From assembly GCA_009784355.1 (NCBI GenBank), contig WRBU01000025.1:1-10160 (forward strand): DNA of 10,160 nt, read 5' to 3'. Made by a program: the position numbers and the translations under genes. The stretch is from Defluviitaleaceae bacterium. Lineage in GTDB: Bacteria; Bacillota; Clostridia; Lachnospirales; WRAX01. The notes under the pieces were generated by a model. It worked only from the letters and a program-made list of their open reading frames with translations, had not been told where the DNA came from and did not search any database. Below, one piece after another: positions 1 through 6,267 of this stretch (its first letter is position 1; the number at the start of each line of letters is the position of its first letter).

Positions 1-147
1 GAAAAACTTGGTGCCATTGTAAATATTTGCCATCGTACGGGTAAAAAGTTGTCTTATATCACTTTTGGTCAAAATGTTCCCGATGATATTAAAACCGTTG
101 CCCCAGGCGAGGTTGCAACACGCCTTTTGGGGCTCGGCGAATCATAG
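1..147 (+). CDS. flhF: Flagellar biosynthesis GTPase FlhF, C-terminal end (partial)
   Basis: Frame 1 is open from the window edge and ends with TAG at 145-147, giving the last 48 residues of a protein. The segment contains LSYITFGQNVPDDI followed by an APGEVATRLLGLG tail. This is the end of the SRP-type GTPase (NG) domain: the strand leading to the 'GQ-VP-DD' loop and the last helix shared by FlhF, FtsY and Ffh. FlhF controls the site and number of flagella and works with FlhG, whose gene follows 13 bases later. That neighbour separates FlhF from FtsY. The P-loop and other G motifs lie upstream of the window. What is seen is the motif and the neighbour; the name is inferred from both. Confidence 0.85.
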   Translation, partial: EKLGAIVNICHRTGKKLSYITFGQNVPDDIKTVAPGEVATRLLGLGES

Positions 148-160
148 GGGGTGCTAAATT

Positions 161-1036
161 ATGGACCAAGCACGCAATTTAAGAGCACTTCTTACCGCTC
201 GCAAGACAAGCGATACTGTTAAAACTTCAAGCGCACGTGTTATAACAGTAACCAGCGGCAAAGGAGGGGTTGGGAAAACAAATTTTACAGTAAATTTGGC
301 ATTATATTTGAGCCGCCAAGGCGCAAGGGTTGTTGTAGTTGATGCAGATTTGGGGCTTGCTAATATAGAAATTTTACTAGGGGTCGCCCCAAAATACAGC
401 CTTTTAGATATGTTAAGCGGGCAGCGAACCCTTGAAGAAACCGTAACACGTGTACCAAGCGGAATTAGCTTTATATCGGGCGGCTCTGGCTTGGTAGAGC
501 TTGCAAATATTTCTGAAAGCATGTTAAAATCTACTGTTGATAGTTTGGCAAATCTTGATGAAATGGCAGACATTGTACTTATTGATACTGGTGCTGGTAT
601 TGCAAATACTGTTTTGCGCTTTGTTATGGCTGCTGGTGAATGTATTGTGGTGTGTGCACCAGAGCCTACATCTATAACGGATGCCTACTCTCTTATAAAA
701 TCCGTTAAAGAGCGCAGTAATGAAGCGCATGTGCCGCAATTTAAAGTTATTATAAACCGTGTAGATGACCAAAAAGAAGGTATTAGGATTTTTGATAATT
801 TGCAAAAAGTGGCACGTAGCTTTTTGAATGTAGAGCTTAATCATCTTGGCACAATTCCGTATGACCGCAGTCTTGTAAAGGCAGTAAAGCAACAGAAGCC
901 GTGCATATTGTCTTTTCCTAACAGCGATTTTTCAAAAGAAGTTGAAAGGATAGGCAATACGATTTTGGATTTAAAAATTGAAAAAACATCGTCAGGTATG
1001 AAAGGCTTTATGAAAAGGCTGTTTGGCAACAAATAA
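161..1036 (+). CDS. flhG: Flagellum number regulator FlhG (MinD/ParA-type ATPase, YlxH)
   Basis: This 291-residue protein is close to B. subtilis FlhG/YlxH in length. The deviant Walker A motif KGGVGKT lies at residues 34-40, Walker A' with VVDADLGLANIEILLG around D61 and D63, and the DTGAGI switch around D142. The N-terminus carries DQARNLR (residues 2-8). This matches the DQAxxLR activator motif through which FlhG is known to stimulate the GTPase of FlhF. The last residues, about 279-291 (GMKGFMKRLFGNK), form a short basic amphipathic helix like the membrane-targeting helix of MinD and FlhG. The protein should cycle between an ATP-bound membrane dimer and a cytosolic monomer and limit the number of flagellar basal bodies. 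The ATG at 161 follows an AGGGGGT ribosome site at 146-152 that overlaps the flhF stop, so the two genes are likely translationally coupled. Confidence 0.95.
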   Translation: MDQARNLRALLTARKTSDTVKTSSARVITVTSGKGGVGKTNFTVNLALYLSRQGARVVVVDADLGLANIEILLGVAPKYSLLDMLSGQRTLEETVTRVPSGISFISGGSGLVELANISESMLKSTVDSLANLDEMADIVLIDTGAGIANTVLRFVMAAGECIVVCAPEPTSITDAYSLIKSVKERSNEAHVPQFKVIINRVDDQKEGIRIFDNLQKVARSFLNVELNHLGTIPYDRSLVKAVKQQKPCILSFPNSDFSKEVERIGNTILDLKIEKTSSGMKGFMKRLFGNK

Positions 1037-1050
1037 TAAGGGGATATGTT

Positions 1051-1746
1051 ATGGCTTTTGACTTTATTAACATTGGAGACAAGTTAGACATAAAAGTGAT
1101 GTATAAAAATAATAGCGAACAAGTGTATTCCAGCCAAATTATCGATGTTTTAGATAAGAGCAATTATGTTTTGGCGGTTACTCAAGCTAGTCGCAATGAT
1201 GAGATTTTGGAGATGTATCAAGACAGGGAGTACGACGTAACTATTTACACAAGCGAATCCATAATAGCTTTTAAAGGATTTTTTGAGGGCTTTATTAAGG
1301 GCGATGGGCAAATTTACAAGGCATTGCGTCTTTCAAAAGACAGCTACAAAATGCAAAGACGTGAATTTTTTAGGTTTTCTTGTGATATACCCTTAAAATT
1401 TATGGTAATGGATTTTGAAGAAGGTGATGTAGCCGCAGAGCTGTTTTTTAAAGCGGGAATGTCAACAGAATATGAAGGCAATGCAAAGGATATTGGCGGC
1501 GGGGGACTGCGTTTTGTAACAGAGCACGACCTTAACATGGACTATCAAATACAAATTGAACTCACTTTGGGGCTCACAAAATTAGTGCTTGTTGGTCTGA
1601 TATTAGAAAAACAATATGTCCCAAAAACCGCACAAAAATATCAATATCGTGTATTATTTATTAACATAGAACCAGAGTATCAAGAGTCAATTATTAGTTA
1701 TATTTTTTCACAACAGCGCAAGCAAAGACGTAACGAAGCACCATAA
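1051..1746 (+). CDS. YcgR-like PilZ domain protein, c-di-GMP flagellar brake
   Basis: The protein has 231 residues. Residues about 6-95 form a beta-rich domain like the YcgR N-terminal domain, and residues about 101-215 form a PilZ domain. The c-di-GMP-binding RxxxR is present as R104-EFF-R108 within MQRREFFRF. The second motif, normally D/NxSxxG, reads D147-I-G-G-G-G152-LRF, so the usual serine is glycine at 149. YcgR/YpfA proteins bind c-di-GMP and act on the flagellar motor or switch to slow swimming. Position inside the fla/che operon supports that role. The ATG at 1051 has AAGGGG at 1039-1044, and the gene lies 14 bases after flhG. It occupies the place where cheB-cheA-cheW sit in B. subtilis. 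The domain call is firm. The loss of the serine leaves some doubt about ligand affinity. Confidence 0.88.
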   Translation: MAFDFINIGDKLDIKVMYKNNSEQVYSSQIIDVLDKSNYVLAVTQASRNDEILEMYQDREYDVTIYTSESIIAFKGFFEGFIKGDGQIYKALRLSKDSYKMQRREFFRFSCDIPLKFMVMDFEEGDVAAELFFKAGMSTEYEGNAKDIGGGGLRFVTEHDLNMDYQIQIELTLGLTKLVLVGLILEKQYVPKTAQKYQYRVLFINIEPEYQESIISYIFSQQRKQRRNEAP

Positions 1747-1755
1747 AATTATGAG

Positions 1756-1764
1756 AAAGAGGTG
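1756..1764 (+). promoter_or_regulatory. Ribosome binding site that sets the cheC start
   Basis: AAAGAGGTG lies six bases before the ATG at 1771. An in-frame GTG at 1762 overlaps this Shine-Dalgarno sequence and has no site of its own, so the longer start is unlikely. Confidence 0.75.
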
Positions 1765-1770
1765 TATTAT

Positions 1771-2400
1771 ATGTTCCGTAATATTAATCAACTTAATGAC
1801 CTGCACTTTGACGTACTTAAAGAAATAGCCAATATTGGCGTGGGTAATGCTATTGGTGCATTAAGCGAACTTATTTCTACCCAAGTTAAAATGACAGTAC
1901 CCGAAGTTAAATTTTTAAAATTTAACGAAGTAGGCAGCATTTTGGGCGGTGATGAGGTTATTGTTTTTGGGGTGCTTGTAAACATCCATGGTGATATAAA
2001 TGGCATGATGATGTTTTTATTGCGCCCTGAGGCGGCAAGAACCCTTGTGAACAGCATGTTGGAAGGTATGGGGCTTGGCGAGTCTGACTGTTTGGATGAA
2101 TTTAATGAAATGGAGCTATCTGCTTTGGAGGAAATTGGAAATATACTTTGTTCCTCTTATCTTGGTGCGATGTCTCGTTTTATTAATAAATCCGCAAAGC
2201 CATTTCCGCCTGTTTTGGCGCGTGATATGGCTGCAGCAATACTTTCTGTTCCAGCTATAGAGTTTAGCAAAATGTCTGATGGAGTATTATTTATAGACAC
2301 GGTTTTTGAAACGCAAGAAAAAAATGCATCGGGGATATTCTTACTTGTGCCAGATTTTGATTCTTTTGGCACTATTCTTTCTGCACTAGGGGTTGCTTAA
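1771..2400 (+). CDS. cheC: CheY-P phosphatase CheC
   Basis: Started at 1771 the protein has 209 residues, the usual CheC length. It holds two copies of the CheC/FliY/CheX phosphatase motif [D/S]-x3-E-x2-N-x22-P. The first is D14, E18, N21 and P44 (DVLKEIAN, then TVP). The second is S117, E121, N124 and P147 (SALEEIGN, then FPP). Both acid-plus-asparagine pairs are intact, so both active sites should work. CheC removes phosphate from CheY-P and binds CheD, which raises its activity and links phosphatase output to receptor modification during adaptation. The gene follows the PilZ gene and precedes cheD by one base, matching the known cheC-cheD pairing. FliY is excluded because there is no SpoA/FliN domain. 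Confidence 0.95.
   Translation: MFRNINQLNDLHFDVLKEIANIGVGNAIGALSELISTQVKMTVPEVKFLKFNEVGSILGGDEVIVFGVLVNIHGDINGMMMFLLRPEAARTLVNSMLEGMGLGESDCLDEFNEMELSALEEIGNILCSSYLGAMSRFINKSAKPFPPVLARDMAAAILSVPAIEFSKMSDGVLFIDTVFETQEKNASGIFLLVPDFDSFGTILSALGVA
2388..2392 (+). promoter_or_regulatory. Ribosome binding site for cheD inside the end of cheC
   Basis: AGGGG lies within the last codons of cheC, nine bases before the ATG at 2402. A possible in-frame TTG at 2393 touches the site directly and so is a poor start. The layout suggests translational coupling of cheC and cheD. Confidence 0.65.
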
Positions 2401-2401
2401 T

Positions 2402-2884
2402 ATGAATAGAGTTATGGTTGGTATGGCGGATATGAATATTACAAAGGACCCAGGTGTGCTAATTACACTTGGTTTAGGTAGTTGTGTCGGCATATGTCTT
2501 TATGACCCAACAAGCAAAGTTGCGGGTATGGCGCATTGTATGCTGCCTGACTCCACGCAAATTATGAACAACGATAATTTAGCAAAATTTGTAGACACCG
2601 CTATTATAAGACTTATAAATGACATGGGTCGCGCTGGTGCTAATAAGCGTGCTATTGTTGCGAAATTGGCGGGTGGCGCACAAATGTTTGCGTTTAACAG
2701 CACAAATGACAGTATGCGAATAGGCGATAGAAATGTAGATGCCAGCATAAAAATATTAAAAGAGCTAAATATACCGATTAAATCAATGGATGTAAGGGAA
2801 AACTATGGTCGCACAATAGAGCTTCATACCTCAACAGGCATACTGAACATTAAAACAATAGGCAAAGGCACAAAGGAAATTTAG
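2402..2884 (+). CDS. cheD: Chemoreceptor glutamine deamidase CheD
   Basis: The protein has 160 residues from the ATG at 2402. Its core reads TLGLGSCVGICLYD followed by AGMAHCMLPDS. This gives the deamidase triad T22, C28 and H45, one residue offset from T21/C27/H44 as I recall them for Thermotoga maritima CheD. KLAGGAQMF in the middle matches the conserved K-x-GGA-x-MF segment. CheD deamidates specific glutamines in methyl-accepting chemotaxis receptors and is held by CheC, so the two form an adaptation switch driven by CheY-P. Only one base separates the cheC stop from this start. The length and all key residues are as expected and nothing looks damaged. Confidence 0.95.
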   Translation: MNRVMVGMADMNITKDPGVLITLGLGSCVGICLYDPTSKVAGMAHCMLPDSTQIMNNDNLAKFVDTAIIRLINDMGRAGANKRAIVAKLAGGAQMFAFNSTNDSMRIGDRNVDASIKILKELNIPIKSMDVRENYGRTIELHTSTGILNIKTIGKGTKEI

Positions 2885-2902
2885 GTAAAGCGAGGTATTA
2901 AA

Positions 2903-3196
2903 ATGCTTCTAAAAAAATTGGAATATATTTTATGTTTTGCTGCAGGACTCATCATAACTGTGGTTAACCTTGTTGTTGGGCGCGACTTAACCACGGTGTT
3001 ATTTCACCTGCTTATTGTTTTTGTGGCCTTTTACATCTTTGGCGTAATTGTGCGAGTTATATTGCAAAAAAAAGTGTTTTACACAGCTCCGCAAGTGGAA
3101 TTTGCTATTGAAAATGAACAAGTTGTAGACAATGAAGTGTCAGACTTTGCATCGCAAACAGAACATGACCTTGAGATGAGCGATGACTTTGATTAA
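2903..3196 (+). CDS. Small two-helix membrane protein, function unknown
   Basis: This 97-residue protein has two hydrophobic segments, about residues 9-26 (ILCFAAGLIITVVNLVVG) and 32-54 (VLFHLLIVFVAFYIFGVIVRVIL), with a short basic link and LQKK after the second. A strongly acidic tail of about 35 residues follows, ending DLEMSDDFD. The basic residues beside the helices suggest both termini face the cytoplasm. GAGGT at 2891-2895 precedes the ATG at 2903. I do not recognise a named family. A short membrane protein at this place, between cheD and fliA, is common in Lachnospiraceae as far as I recall; B. subtilis instead has the unrelated swrB just after sigD. A link to flagella is inferred from position only. 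Confidence 0.8.
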   Translation: MLLKKLEYILCFAAGLIITVVNLVVGRDLTTVLFHLLIVFVAFYIFGVIVRVILQKKVFYTAPQVEFAIENEQVVDNEVSDFASQTEHDLEMSDDFD

Positions 3197-3207
3197 TGTA
3201 ACCGCAG

Positions 3208-3315
3208 ACTAATTCCAATCACAATCCTTCTCTCCCTCGTCCTTACGGTGTGTTTACCCAAAGGTTCAGTCAAATACACCTGCCGTCCTCTTGGTCACAA
3301 GGATTGGATTGGAGT
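3208..3315 (+). repeat. Intergenic palindromic element, copy A (upstream of fliA)
   Basis: The 175-base gap before fliA holds a long imperfect hairpin. The outer stem pairs 3215-3229 with 3299-3312: 14 base pairs with one bulged A at 3221. The element opens with ACTAATTCCAA. Inside, CTCTCCCTCGT at 3230-3240 is followed by a second hairpin, 3247-3255 (GGTGTGTTT) with 3272-3280 (AAATACACC), nine pairs with one G-U. TTGGTCA comes before the closing arm. The same start, CTCTCCCTCGT and GGTCA occur in copy B on the other strand. No run of T follows, so it is not a standard intrinsic terminator. It could be a MITE- or REP-like mobile repeat or a structured RNA in the leader of fliA. Confidence 0.6.
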
Positions 3316-3371
3316 AAATCTATGGTTGCTAATAACTTATACTCAAAGTTGCTTTTGAAAGGAGAGCTTAC

Positions 3372-4160
3372 GTGAACACAAAAGAAAATGCAGAAAGTAT
3401 CAAAAAAGCATGGGATGCATTCGCAAAAAACAACGACCACGCCGTACGTCAATCTGCAAAAGAAACCCTTATTTTGCACTATTCTCCTATGATAAAATTT
3501 GTGGTAGGCAGGCTTAATATATATGTTGGGTCTGCTATAGACCAAGAGGACCTTATATCGTACGGTGTTTTTGGTCTAATAGATGCCATAGAAAAATTCA
3601 ACCACGAAAAAGGCGTGAAATTTGAAACATACGCATCTCTTCGCATAAGAGGTGCGGTGCTTGACGGCATACGTGCGCTTGATTGGGTGCCTCGCACCAT
3701 GCGCCAAAAGTCAAGGCAGCTTGACGAGGCATATACTGCCCTTGAATCGGAATTGGGTCGTGAGCCGAAAGAGCATGAAATAGCCCAAAAGTTAGAGATT
3801 AATAAAGACCAAGTAGCAGATGAAATTAAAAAGTCGTCTTTGATGTCTTTGATATCGCTTGATGACTATTTAGACCAAAACCACGAAAAAGATTTTTCCA
3901 AGTCTTTGGCAACTGATGAAAATGCGCCCGAGGCGGTTTTTGCAAACGAGGAATTAAAGCAAGAGCTGGCAGAGGCTATTTCTGCCTTAACAGAAAAAGA
4001 GCAGATGGTCGTGGCATTATATTATTACGAAGAGCTGACATTAAAAGAGATTAGTAAAGTGTTAGAGGTTACAGAATCAAGAGTTTCGCAAATACACTCA
4101 AAAGCGATGTTAAAATTGCGTACAAAACTTGGAAAGCACAAAGCCCTGTTGCTCACCTAA
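3372..4160 (+). CDS. fliA: Flagellar sigma factor FliA/SigD (sigma-28, WhiG family)
   Basis: This 262-residue protein is near the 254 of B. subtilis SigD. Region 2 spans about residues 30-110. It includes DQEDLISYGVFGLIDAIEKF and the sigma-28 hallmark beginning VKFETYASLRIRGAV at residue 82 and running through DGIRALDWVPR, the part that reads the CCGATAT-type -10 element. Region 3 covers about 115-157 (GREPKEHEIAQKLEI). Region 4 covers about 206-251, with LTEKEQMVVALYYYEELTL and the helix-turn-helix LKEISKVLEVTESRVSQIHSKA for the -35 contact. It directs RNA polymerase to late flagellar and chemotaxis genes and is normally held by the anti-sigma factor FlgM, which is not in the window. The start is GTG at 3372, with AAAGGAG at 3358-3364 at good spacing. 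Unlike its neighbours it is set off by long gaps on both sides, each holding a palindromic element. Confidence 0.95.
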   Translation: MNTKENAESIKKAWDAFAKNNDHAVRQSAKETLILHYSPMIKFVVGRLNIYVGSAIDQEDLISYGVFGLIDAIEKFNHEKGVKFETYASLRIRGAVLDGIRALDWVPRTMRQKSRQLDEAYTALESELGREPKEHEIAQKLEINKDQVADEIKKSSLMSLISLDDYLDQNHEKDFSKSLATDENAPEAVFANEELKQELAEAISALTEKEQMVVALYYYEELTLKEISKVLEVTESRVSQIHSKAMLKLRTKLGKHKALLLT

Positions 4161-4161
4161 T

Positions 4162-4250
4162 ACTAATTCCAATTTAATACATGGAGTGCTGACCGAGTAG
4201 CCTTTGCGCTAAACGAGGGAGAGCAGTCCATGATTTTAAATGGAATTAGT
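4162..4250 (-). repeat. Intergenic palindromic element, copy B (downstream of fliA)
   Basis: Two 29-base arms, 4162-4190 and 4222-4250, are inverted repeats with 24 of 29 positions complementary. They begin and end as ACTAATTCCA / TGGAATTAGT. The 31-base centre carries a small TAGC-CTTTGC-GCTA hairpin at about 4198-4211 and ACGAGGGAGAG at about 4213-4223. Read on the minus strand this gives CTCTCCCTCGT, then the small hairpin, then CGGTCA and the closing arm, the same order as copy A. It starts one base after the fliA stop. It lacks a T-run, so it does not look like a simple terminator. TAAT (4158-4161) before it and GTAAT (4251-4255) after it could be target-site traces, but they are too short to trust. 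Confidence 0.65.
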
Positions 4251-4256
4251 GTAATG

Positions 4257-4271
4257 CTAATTTCAGATTAG
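4257..4271. repeat. Short dyad next to copy B
   Basis: CTAAT and ATTAG form a five-pair hairpin around TTCAG. Read on the minus strand the stretch begins ACTAAT, like the ends of the larger elements, so it may be a leftover end of one. It is short and AT-rich, so chance is a real possibility. Confidence 0.25.
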
Positions 4272-4303
4272 TGCAGTCAAAAAAACTTTGAAGGGGTGAT
4301 TTC

Positions 4304-5911
4304 GTGGAAAAGAAAGTGACTATTGAGCAGCGTTCTGACGGTTTTTATATTGTTGTAAATGTTCCTAATCCTAAAAATCCTATTACGCGCAGGGAGCTTA
4401 TTGATGCTATAGAAGCCAAAGGACTGAAAGAAGCGGATTATAACGTCCTCAGTGACATAGTAAAAATGGCAGAACCAAAAATTGAAAGAAAAATTTCGTC
4501 AGAAACTTTGAAAGACGCAAGGGGAGAAGCACTTTCTGTTGAAATAACCAAGGATAAGTTAGTTGCAGGTTTAAAATTTGAAATGCCGGATGAAGGCGGA
4601 GCTTTGCTTACTATCGAAAAAATATTAGAAAAATTGATTGCTGACGGCATTAAATACGGCATAGATACCGAGGAGATTCAACGCATTGTACAAATGGGCA
4701 ATAAAAAAGACTATAATGTGAAATATGTTATAGCAAAAGGCTTGAAGCCTATAAATGGTCAAGATGGAAGAATTGATTATAGTTTCGATATTTCGGGAGA
4801 AAAAAACCAACCAAAAATTTTAGGCGACGGCAGTGTGGATTATCGCCAAGTAGATTTTTTTGAATCTATTCGTGGCGGCGATATTTTGGCAGTCCGTGTT
4901 CATCCTACTGAGGGTGAGGCAGGTATAGATGTATTTGGCAACGCTATTGCGCCAAAAACGGGCAAGCCCGCACCAAAATTGCCAAAAGGCAAAAACACAA
5001 TGGTTGCGGAAAACGAATTAGAGCTTATTGCAGAATTAGCAGGTCAGCTAGTAATTTCTGGAAAGACAGTTTCTGTAAGTCCTGTTTTGGAAATTTCTGG
5101 AGATGTAGATTTTTCTACAGGTAATATAGAGTTTGAGGGTTGCGTAAATATAAAAGGCAATGTGCTTTCTGGTTTTTCGGTGGAAGCAAAAGGCAATGTA
5201 GAGGTTAAGGGCATTGTAGAAGCAGCCGATATAATAGCAGGAGGAGCTGTAAATCTTTATGGCGGCATAATGGGACGCGGTAAAGGTAGGGTAGAGTCCG
5301 GGAATAATGTTTTTACTAAATTTACACAAAATGCCACCATTATAGCCAAAGGTAGCGTAAAGTCAAATGCAATATTACATTCAAATGTTACGGCAGACGG
5401 CGCAATAACGCTGGAAGGCGACAACTGTTTTATAGCGGGCGGAAATGTTTCAGCAGGCGAAGAAATTAGGGCAAAAACCATAGGCTCGCATGTGGGCACT
5501 GCAACAGAGGTTTCTGTTGGAAAAAACAGCACTATTGCAGACCGATTTGAACAGCTTAAAAATAGCTATGCAGAGGTTCGTGAGCAATTTACACGGCTCA
5601 ATGACAGCTATGAAGGCATTGTTGCTACGGTGGATGTAAACGCTATGGAGCCAGCAAAAAAAGCTCTTTTAGTGCAACTTTTGCAAAACCGAAATCTTTT
5701 GCGGGACAGAGCAAGGCAAATGGAAGAAGAGTTAGGGGAGCTGGCGGAAACCCTACGACGCACAAAATCACGCATTGTTGTTGAAAAAATAATGCATCAT
5801 GGGGTTTCAGTGCAGATAGGTAATTTTAAAATGGAAGTAAACGACGACATCACCACATCTATACTTAAAGCCGAAGATGGAAGGATAACGGTTAAGGCCT
5901 TGGTAGAGTAA
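4304..5911 (+). CDS. FapA/DUF342 family protein
   Basis: The protein has 535 residues. An N-terminal alpha/beta domain covers about residues 1-165. A linking segment containing GGDILAVRVHPTEGEAGIDVFGN follows, a hallmark of the DUF342 (FapA) family. Residues about 266-407 form a right-handed beta-helix made of short valine- and glycine-rich turns such as VNIKGNVLSGFSVEAKGNVEV. A coiled coil covers about 408-495, and a last beta segment begins HHGVSVQIGNFKMEV. Many members lie in flagellar loci; in Vibrio, FapA was linked to control of flagellar assembly and glucose-dependent motility. Its molecular role in Firmicutes is not known to me. The start is GTG at 4304, with a strong AAGGGGTGAT at 4291-4300. 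It follows fliA and copy B by position and probably belongs to the same transcription unit. Confidence 0.88.
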   Translation: MEKKVTIEQRSDGFYIVVNVPNPKNPITRRELIDAIEAKGLKEADYNVLSDIVKMAEPKIERKISSETLKDARGEALSVEITKDKLVAGLKFEMPDEGGALLTIEKILEKLIADGIKYGIDTEEIQRIVQMGNKKDYNVKYVIAKGLKPINGQDGRIDYSFDISGEKNQPKILGDGSVDYRQVDFFESIRGGDILAVRVHPTEGEAGIDVFGNAIAPKTGKPAPKLPKGKNTMVAENELELIAELAGQLVISGKTVSVSPVLEISGDVDFSTGNIEFEGCVNIKGNVLSGFSVEAKGNVEVKGIVEAADIIAGGAVNLYGGIMGRGKGRVESGNNVFTKFTQNATIIAKGSVKSNAILHSNVTADGAITLEGDNCFIAGGNVSAGEEIRAKTIGSHVGTATEVSVGKNSTIADRFEQLKNSYAEVREQFTRLNDSYEGIVATVDVNAMEPAKKALLVQLLQNRNLLRDRARQMEEELGELAETLRRTKSRIVVEKIMHHGVSVQIGNFKMEVNDDITTSILKAEDGRITVKALVE

Positions 5912-5941
5912 AGGCTTTGCGCTTTTAAAGGGGGAAGCGAT

Positions 5942-6256
5942 ATGGATATCAGACCAGTTGATATGCAGGTTATGGTACAACGCACGGCTATGCTAAACCG
6001 TGTTACAAACAACGACGGAAGCCGTGCAGAAATTCAAAACAATCAATTTGCAAACGAATTTGCAAAAGCCGCTGAACAAGAACAAAAATCAGTTACACAA
6101 ACACCGCAGACCGAAGATGCCGAACTTAACAAGGACGGCAGAGGACGAGGAACGGGCGGTGATGGCAAGGGCAATAAAAAGGGAGATTCAAAAGATGAAA
6201 AGCCCAAAAAAAATATCCCGGGGATGTCGCAAGGAATGTTAGATATTAAGATTTAG
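5942..6256 (+). CDS. Small disordered protein of the flagellar locus
   Basis: This 104-residue protein starts with MDIRPVDMQVMVQRT, and residues 1-50 are probably helical. Residues 50-90 are a charged glycine/lysine-rich stretch (DGRGRGTGGDGKGNKKGDSK) likely to be disordered, and the end is MSQGMLDIKI. It has no signal peptide, membrane segment or enzyme motif. I recall proteins with an MDIRP-type start and a DIKI/DIRI-type end next to fapA in Lachnospiraceae, but I know no function for them. Keeping only the two ends conserved around a loose middle would fit a small adaptor that binds a partner at each end; that is speculation. AAGGGGGAAG at 5927-5937 precedes the ATG at 5942. The gap to fapA is 30 bases and the next gene starts 11 bases after the stop, so it is operonic. 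Confidence 0.8.
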   Translation: MDIRPVDMQVMVQRTAMLNRVTNNDGSRAEIQNNQFANEFAKAAEQEQKSVTQTPQTEDAELNKDGRGRGTGGDGKGNKKGDSKDEKPKKNIPGMSQGMLDIKI

Positions 6257-6267
6257 GTGGTTGTGGT

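Noticed and set aside
1762-1770. GTG start for cheC
   Set aside because: It overlaps the Shine-Dalgarno sequence of the ATG at 1771 and would add only MYY.
3197-3371. A sigma-28 promoter (TAAA / CCGATAT) before fliA
   Set aside because: No CCGATAT-like box with a TAAA element at the right distance was found. A TATACT at 3339 lacks a matching -35.
3208-4250. Inverted repeats around fliA as a phase-variation switch that flips the sigma factor gene
   Set aside because: The two copies share only short identical blocks (about 10 and 11 bases), no recombinase gene is present, and fliA lies in the same direction as all its neighbours.
4162-4250. Copy B as the intrinsic terminator of fliA
   Set aside because: The stem is AT-rich at its ends, the loop is 31 bases and no T-run follows on either strand.
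6000-6242. Second plus-strand frame inside the small disordered protein
   Set aside because: It is out of frame with the gene that has the strong ribosome site and is rich in K, N and Q from base composition. No start site supports it.
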